Below are positions 8,755 through 13,891 of a stretch of 13,891 bases of DNA, one piece after another. Source of the DNA: Discostella pseudostelligera (Eukaryota; Bacillariophyta; Thalassiosirophyceae; Thalassiosirales; Thalassiosiraceae); NCBI GenBank assembly GCA_036940085.1, contig JALLBK010000868.1, forward strand, positions 1-13,891, read 5' to 3'. The first letter of the stretch is position 1. Each line of letters starts with the position of its first letter. The notes under the pieces are model-generated. The model searched no databases. It was given only the letters and a program-made list of their open reading frames with translations, and was not told where the DNA came from. Made by a program: the position numbers and the translations under genes.

Positions 8755-9310
8755 ATAGTTGGTTAGCAAGAGTAGAGAGAAGAAGAGATTGGTGTATTGA
8801 GGATGATCTCTTGCTAGAGGATTATTGAGAGAGTCAGTATGCCGTGGTTTCGATGTAGGAGGAAAGAAATCGAGTGTAGATCAACGAGCAACGAGCTAAA
8901 CAACAACAATAATCTACACACTTGAATCATGAAGTAGGTTCAATGTTCCTCAAATATTCTTTGCCGATGTCATGGGTACGATGAAATCGAAATAGGATCA
9001 TTAAGCATGCTTTGAAATGTCACCATAATCAAACATGACCGACGCTTTGCCCGGCGGATAACTCATACCTCCCGCCAATTCTCTGCCACGTGTAAGTAAG
9101 CAGTCGAGTCATTAAGTTTCGCGCCAACACAAATTTCTCCATGTCTCCCGCCAAAAATTGAGCAAGTGCAATAAGTAGTGTAAGCACAAGCAGCCGGGTA
9201 GGTGCGGTGCAAGCAATCTTCTTCACCTTCACCTTCACCTTCACTCTCCTCATTCAATATGAATTCAATACAGTAGCCAGTAGCACTGAAAGTAGTTGCA
9301 ACTATTAACC
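8755..9310. promoter_or_regulatory. Intergenic region: 3' UTR of the RRM-like gene, then cyclophilin promoter
   Basis: The first 250 bp or so show nothing beyond AG-rich 3' sequence. The right half carries CTCCCGCCAATT (9069-9080), a CACGTG G-box (9087-9092), TTTCGCGCCAA (9117-9127, a close E2F match) and CTCCCGCCAAAAA (9145-9157), making this the richest E2F-like cluster in the window. Minus-strand open frames at 9029-9257 have no recognisable content. Confidence 0.5.
9221..9244 (+). repeat. (CTTCAC)4 microsatellite in the cyclophilin 5' region
   Basis: Four perfect CTTCAC units, about 70 bp upstream of the ATG at 9311 and probably in the 5' UTR or core promoter. Pyrimidine-rich sequence before a start is common in such promoters; no function is shown. 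Confidence 0.8.
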
Positions 9311-10430
9311 ATGGTAGGAGTCAAAGGCAATACCGGAAAGGCGGCAAGCACAAAGACATTCACCGAGGTTCTCATTTTGGTTGCAGTTGCCATTGTTGTA
9401 GTTGCTTCCATCAAGACGTTCGGTACGACGGGTCCGTGGCATTCCAGAGCCACCATTGAAGAACACCAAGGGCAACAGCCCAAAGCCAAAGTCAAAAGCG
9501 TCGCTGCTGGTATAAGTTCTGTCCAAGAGGCGGGGAAGGATGTTATTGATCAGAATTTGATACAATTTGTGTTTGGTAATTTAGATGGCATAGATGGTAA
9601 TAATGGTGCGTATTGAGCTTGTGAACGTACATGAAACCCCTTCCTCCTCCGTCTGGCGGCTGACGGTGTATCCTTTTCACTTCATGATTTGCAGGGGAGG
9701 TTATTGTTCAGCTTCATCCGGAATGGGCTCCCATAGGAGTTGCGCGGATTCAGGAGCTCACAGCTGATTCATTTTGGGATGATTGTCGTGCCTTCCGTGT
9801 ACTACCAAATTTTGTTGTTCAACTTGGCATCAATGGCAATTCCGAAAAACAACGCAAGTGGAAGAAGGATATAGCCGATGATCCAGTAAAGGCAAGCAAC
9901 ACACGAGGGACAGTGACCTTTGCGATGGCTGGCCCGGGTACTCGTACAACGCAAATATTCTTCAACAAGGTTGATAATTCAAGATTGGACAGAGAAAAAT
10001 TTGCTCCCTTCGGTGAAGTCATGAGGTATGTTATGCATTCTCATTTTAATTAGTTTTATATGATGAAATGCAGCCACATTATACTCACATCAATATCACA
10101 TATTATGTTCCATGATGTTCGTTTGTCAAAGTGGAATGGAAATCATCGATAGAATCTATGCAGGCTACGGAGAAGATCCGGATCAGGTATGTATCCAACC
10201 TTGTACTTTCTCCTCGTTCCCAAATCTTGCTCGATAAAGCTCATACTTACAATGCATAATATGGTCGATCTTCCGTCGCTTTCACATCATTCCACCTCAT
10301 CGAATGAAAGGGTCTTATTCAACAACGGGGGAATGCATACCTCGAGGATAAGTTTCCGAAGTTGTCTTACATCAAAAGTTCTCGGTTCATTTCAAAGTCA
10401 GAAGCAAATAATGTGGTCAACGATTCTTAA
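9311..10430 (+). CDS. Cyclophilin-type peptidyl-prolyl isomerase with N-terminal membrane anchor (four exons)
   Basis: Exons are 9311-9605, 9695-10025, 10132-10186 and 10311-10430; introns of 89, 106 and 124 bp with phases 1, 2 and 0. The product has 266 residues. Residues 17-36 (FTEVLILVAVAIVVVASIKT) are a single membrane helix, so type II topology with the enzyme in a lumen or outside is likely. The cyclophilin domain runs from about 99 to 255: EVIVQLHPEWAP, AFRVLPNFVVQLGINGN, RGTVTFAMAGPGTRTTQIFF, FAPFGEVMSGMEIIDRIYAG, GNAYLEDKFPKLSYI. Catalytic Arg133 (CypA Arg55), Phe138 (Phe60), Gln141 (Gln63), Gln185 (Gln111) and Phe187 (Phe113) are kept. CypA Trp121 is Arg195 here, which predicts weak cyclosporin binding. 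The insert after INGN, with DDPVKASNTRG, marks a subfamily I recall from bacteria, plants and algae. The upstream in-frame TTG at 9296 is not a plausible start. Confidence 0.92.
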
Positions 10431-10496
10431 ATGTAAACCGATGAATAATTAAATGCTGAAACTGAAGAGAAATCATAATATCCCGATGCCTATTCT
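10431..10496. other. 66-bp gap between two convergent stop codons
   Basis: The cyclophilin stop ends at 10430 and the minus-strand GOLD-7TM stop begins at 10497. The gap is too short for two separate 3' UTRs of usual length, so transcripts very probably overlap tail to tail. Confidence 0.7.
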
Positions 10497-12280
10497 TTAA
10501 TCAAGCCGTATTTTTGTTTTGCCCAAACGCCACATTGTTGGCCTAGCCGACCCGCTTCCGCGACTATTGGTTGGAAATTGTGATGATGATCCGATACTAT
10601 CCAACATGTCTCCCTCAGCATGTTGCCGTCCAACCCTCGACAGTCTATGATAGGCACTTGCATCCGATCGCCCTACAAAGAGCCAGGTTAGACTCGCAAG
10701 GCTGCAAGCCTGCACCAATGCTGCTCCCCAATGTAATGCTTGATGACGGAGATGATACGGTAAGACACTGCCCACGAACATGGATACTCCCGGAAGAGAT
10801 GCAAAGTAACTCAATCCAACTAATGCAAATTTCGTAAGAAAGGACATGAGTGGGGGAGGACATCGCCCACTCGACCGTACCGATCCAACACCAGTAACGA
10901 AGAATAGGCCTAGTGCAAATCGTAACATCATTAGCATTTTGCCAGGTGGATGCTCGAGGGCATGATAGGTATCGAAATCGTCATCGAATGTTCGTCCCCA
11001 TTGTGCTAGCCCGGCATGTACTAATATAATTGTCATGGCAACAATGCCTCCCTTCGTATCGCCACTGAATACGCCTAACAATGAACTTGCCGGATTCTTA
11101 ATACCCTGTATGAATTTCCCCGTCGATGTTGCATCCTTCCCAATACCGCCACCTCCAACTCCCACTACGACATCCGAAGGAAGTGTCCAACCTCCACCAA
11201 TCGAAAGCAAAATTAACGATACCATGCTGTCCGATATTGCCTCCAGATGCCCAGACGTAGCATCAAGGGCATAGTTGCCATATCCATTAATTTGGAATGC
11301 CGACATATGAAGGAGTTCACAGATAGCTGACAGTCCATTAGATACACATGCGGCCATGACGACGACTTAATTGTAGGGGTGCGAATATTGTGATAAAATA
11401 AATGAGATGCGAACGCACGACATCATTCCAACGACAATGACAACAACATCCATTGGAAAAAAAACTCACGAATAGCCACGTGCACTTCTCCACCAATGGA
11501 ACACGCCAACTTGTAAAAGAGCAATGTCGTCAACATTCCCGAGAAGAGTATTGTCAATACCAAAAGCAATCGTATGCCATGTTCATCAGCGGGTAAATGT
11601 TCATAACTAATCGGTCCATCTGATTCTCCTCCACTCAATGATCTACTACCCCTGCCGCCGCTACCACCCTTGTGTCGTCCGTTCAATACCGTCGCAGTAT
11701 AAAACATATCCGGAATCTTATTGTCACTATTGTATCGTTCCAAATTGCAATCATCTACCACAAAGTAAAAGTATCGTGATCGGTCGTTCCTTTTCTTCTT
11801 TCGCTTTGGGGGTGGACCACGTGTGATACCTCCCACGTTCACGACATCATTGGGTGGATTGAGTAGTACCTGTTGAACTTTCGCCTCGTATAATTCCACA
11901 GCTGTTTTGCTGCCACTAGGAACTTGTTTCCCCTTGTAATCAAACGCAATTGGATAAGACATGGACGCTAATTTTACCTTCTCTTCACACGTATTCTTCT
12001 TTTTGTACAGTGGCCAATCATCATCGACATAGACATGCAGACGCAATTGTTGTTCATTTTCATACATTCCATGGGAGGTGAAGGTCATGTCAAATTTGGC
12101 TACCGAGTTGGAAGAGATGGCGAATTTGAGTAGGGTTGATTCGGATTTAGTTCCAGAAAGATGAAGTTTGCCTGATTGGAGTTTGGCGTGTGCTTGTTGT
12201 TTGTGGTGGGTTGTGGAGAGGAGCAGTAGCAGTTGGAAGAAAAAGAGCATCCAGCGATTGTGATAATGGCTAGACGTCAT
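10497..12280 (-). CDS. GOLD-domain seven-transmembrane protein, TMEM145/GPR180 (GpcrRhopsn4) type, two exons
   Basis: Exon 1 ends at 11470 and exon 2 is 10497-11365; the 104-bp intron (GTGAGT donor, TTAAG acceptor, phase 1) joins ...GGEVHVAI to LVVMAACVS inside the second membrane helix, merging two open frames. The product has 559 residues. Residues 1-32 are a signal peptide (MLFFFQLLLLLS core, AHA end). Residues 36-200 form a beta-rich lumenal domain with Cys98 and Cys178 (VVDDCNLERY), as in GOLD/GOST proteins. Seven hydrophobic helices follow at about 236-260, 266-292, 316-333, 376-393, 413-431, 444-470 and 480-501. ISDSMVSLILLSIGGGWTL matches the family's GWT motif. A 40-residue Gly-rich loop separates helices 3 and 4. 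Relatives act in the secretory and endocytic system; ligand unknown. The frame is open from an ATG at 12430, but that start would bury the signal peptide at residue 51 and lies 51 bp from the promoter motif. Confidence 0.78.
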
Positions 12281-12480
12281 TTTTCTCTGGATTTGTATCA
12301 GGCTGTGCCCCCGCGATGGTGATGGCATGGCAGGGTGCAAAGATGATGACACCATGGTCATGGTCGTTGTCGTAGTGGTCGTCACCGTCATGGTTGATAT
12401 GTTGTGGAAAACGGAAAATGGAAGATTCATTTGAGAATGTGTCTGTCTGGCGACGGTGACTGTCCTTCGACGTTGTTAGT

Positions 12481-12510
12481 CTCCCGCCAATTATTGTTTG
12501 GCACGTGTAA
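12481..12510 (+). promoter_or_regulatory. ERSE-like element with TCCCGCC core in the bidirectional GOLD-7TM/SDF2 promoter
   Basis: CTCCCGCCAATT (12481-12492) overlaps CCAAT (12487-12491). After exactly ten bases comes CACG (12502-12505), within the G-box CACGTG. CCAAT-N10-CACG is the plant ERSE-I consensus; against the mammalian form CCAAT-N9-CCACG there is one mismatch (GCACG). The CACG core is 114 bp upstream of the SDF2 start codon and about 220 bp from the 12280 start of the opposite gene. SDF2 genes are induced by ER stress in plants and animals (the SDF2L1 paralogue), so the match is biologically coherent. Confidence 0.55.
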
Positions 12511-12581
12511 TTTGTAGTCTGCCAAGCCGAAGCCGTCAAACCGTCGGTCGTCGGCGGACGATGTCATTTTCATTTCCGCTT

Positions 12582-12604
12582 CCGCCGCCGCCGCCGCCGC
12601 CGCC
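12582..12604. repeat. (CCG)7 microsatellite in the SDF2 5' UTR
   Basis: A nearly pure run of CCG units ends 15 bases before the SDF2 ATG. Such GC-rich leaders can slow scanning ribosomes; here it is only a sequence observation. Confidence 0.8.
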
Positions 12605-12618
12605 TACCCAAAGCAACT

Positions 12619-13665
12619 ATGAAGATTACAACGCCCCTCCACTTCATCACCGCGCCGATACTCATTATCGTCATTCTTCTCTCCATCGTCAGTGGCTGCG
12701 ATTCCTCCGACTCCGACGATGGTGAGTGTGATCTTTGGAATTTGTGCTGGAAGCCTGTTGATGATGCATTCTTTTGCGTAGGCTTGCTTAGCTCGCTGCC
12801 AAGTTAAATCGAATACGTCAACTTTCACCATTCGTCATCTATCTTCGATCAATATCATTTCATCTAATATTTAGTTCTCAAATTGCTCTCTGCATTTCAG
12901 AAAAATATGTCACATGCGGATCGGCCATCAAACTCACCCACGTCGAGTCGGGGGGAAATTACTTTCTCAATAGCGACGAGAGGCAGCTTCAATTGGGTAA
13001 GCGACAAATTTAATTTGGGTAAAGTTGGCAAGGGATACTTGATATCTACAATATTATTTACATTGACGTCAAATAATTCTTCCTTTTTTATTCCTTCTCC
13101 GACAATAGGAAGTGGACAGCAATTGGTAACAGTCGCCGAGGACAATCGCTCTCCACAAGGTCTATGGCAAGTTCGTGAGGCCCACGACGAAGGCAACATA
13201 GTTCCCTCCGCTTGTCTTACTGGTGCACCTGTACCTTGTGGAAAAACCATACGATTGAATCACCTTGTAAGTTTCGGATTCTTTATAAATAACCTTGAAC
13301 TATTCGACAAACTAAATTTCTTTTGTTCACAAAAGGTCACCGGTACCAACCTCCACACTCACGACATACGCAGTCCATTGAGCAATCAGCAAGAGGTATC
13401 AGGCTTCGGACGGGATGGATCCACCGACTTGGGCGATGACTGGATTGTCGTATGCAATACTGGCCATTGGAAACGTGACACACCAATGCAATTACGAAGT
13501 GCCGCCACTAATCGATACTTGGGTGCCTCATCGTCGGTTAAATTTACCGAACAGAATTGTGGCAGGGGATGTCCTATCCTTAATCATTTGGAGTTATTTG
13601 GAAGAGAGGTTAATGATTTGTATACGCAGTGGAAGGTCGAGTTGGGTGTGCATTTGCATAAATAA
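12619..13665 (+). CDS. SDF2: SDF2 (stromal cell-derived factor 2-like), ER-lumen MIR-domain protein, four exons
   Basis: Exons are 12619-12721, 12901-12996, 13109-13266 and 13336-13665; introns of 179, 112 and 69 bp (phases 1, 1, 0) with GTGAGT, GTAAGC and GTAAGT donors. The product has 228 residues, close to the family's usual 211-221. Residues 1-26 are a signal peptide (LHFITAPILIIVILLSIVSG) followed by an acidic stretch. KYVTCGSAIKLTHVESGGNY (36-55) is the SDF2 hallmark and opens the first of three MIR repeats; GSGQQLVTV, LWQVREA, PVPCGKTIRLNHL, NLHTH, SNQQEVSGFG and DDWIV follow as in known SDF2 proteins. SDF2 works with the co-chaperone ERdj3 and BiP in folding secreted proteins. The C-terminus (VHLHK) lacks an HDEL/KDEL signal, as in SDF2 but not SDF2L1; retention would depend on partners. 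A frame open from 12883 to the end is misleading: it reads exon 2 in the wrong phase. Confidence 0.94.
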
Positions 13666-13891
13666 AATAAGAATATAGTGCTAGGAAGCAGCACTGTCTC
13701 CTTCCATTACAACCGTCAGAAACCGCACAGGTGCTTTGTGCTTGCGAGAATCAATTATCTCTTATTCCATCAGGCCACGGATCACGGTGTTCGGGATTCG
13801 GCTGTTATCATATTCGCCAGGCTGGCTCGGTTTTGGCTTTGGCTTACTATGAATTAAAATAAAGCTACGCTATATTAAAAATCCATACATG
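13666..13891. other. Downstream flank of SDF2, no gene seen
   Basis: AATAAA overlaps the SDF2 stop (13661-13666) and recurs at 13858-13863; either could serve polyadenylation. No coding frame, tRNA or repeat is evident in the 226 bp to the window edge. Confidence 0.5.

Noticed and set aside
9029..9257. Small minus-strand frames near the cyclophilin promoter
   Set aside because: They translate the (CTTCAC)4 repeat and E2F-like elements into low-complexity KVKVKVK-type sequence.
10497..11357. Independent 286-residue six-helix membrane protein
   Set aside because: Its ATG is an internal Met; a phase-1 intron joins it to the upstream exon and completes the seven-helix fold.
12883..13665. One long uninterrupted frame as a single-exon SDF2
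   Set aside because: It reads exon 2 in the wrong phase and loses the KYVTCGSAIKL hallmark; splicing at 12997-13108 and 13267-13335 gives the true family sequence.
1..13891. Mobile element, CRISPR, tRNA/rRNA, viral or bacterial contamination
   Set aside because: No terminal repeats, target-site duplications, transposase motifs, spaced repeats or cloverleaf found by eye; spliced genes and plastid presequences show nuclear algal DNA.

Overview
This 13.9 kb window is nuclear DNA from a photosynthetic eukaryote, most probably a diatom or close stramenopile. Two genes begin with a hydrophobic signal peptide that ends at a phenylalanine in an ASAFAP-like context (TTAF, ATAF), the usual address for a plastid of secondary origin. 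Genes carry short GT-AG introns (69-179 bp; donors GTGAGT, GTGCGT, GTATGT, GTAAGT), and most intergenic gaps are only 66-560 bp. I assembled the gene models by hand from splice signals, reading-phase agreement and remembered family motifs, with no database search.

Layout, left to right: (1) a RidA/YjgF-type reactive-intermediate deaminase homologue, three exons, plus strand, probably mitochondrial; (2) a secreted or type I membrane galactose-mutarotase-fold protein, minus strand; (3) an unrecognised 708-residue protein with coiled coil and about six 14-residue PHLP-type repeats, plus strand, interrupted by a single N flanked by two identical 72-bp copies, which is almost certainly an assembly join; (4) ATP sulfurylase, minus strand, with a separate first exon that encodes a plastid presequence; (5) a plastid-targeted protein with a C-terminal RRM-like fold, plus strand; (6) a membrane-anchored cyclophilin, four exons, plus strand; (7) a GOLD-domain seven-transmembrane protein of the TMEM145/GPR180 type, two exons, minus strand; (8) SDF2, an ER-lumen MIR-domain protein, four exons, plus strand.

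The eight genes are not a pathway or operon; they look like ordinary eukaryotic neighbours. What links them is promoter content. Each of the five promoter regions contains at least one TCCCGCC/GGCGGGA element (E2F-like), often in pairs. The bidirectional promoter between the GOLD-7TM gene and SDF2 also has a match to the plant-type ER stress response element (CCAAT-N10-CACG), fitting for an ER quality-control gene. I found no tRNA, rRNA, CRISPR array, transposon, virus remnant or toxin gene, and no clear evidence of a novel multi-gene system. The most novel object is the repeat protein at 3327-5630.
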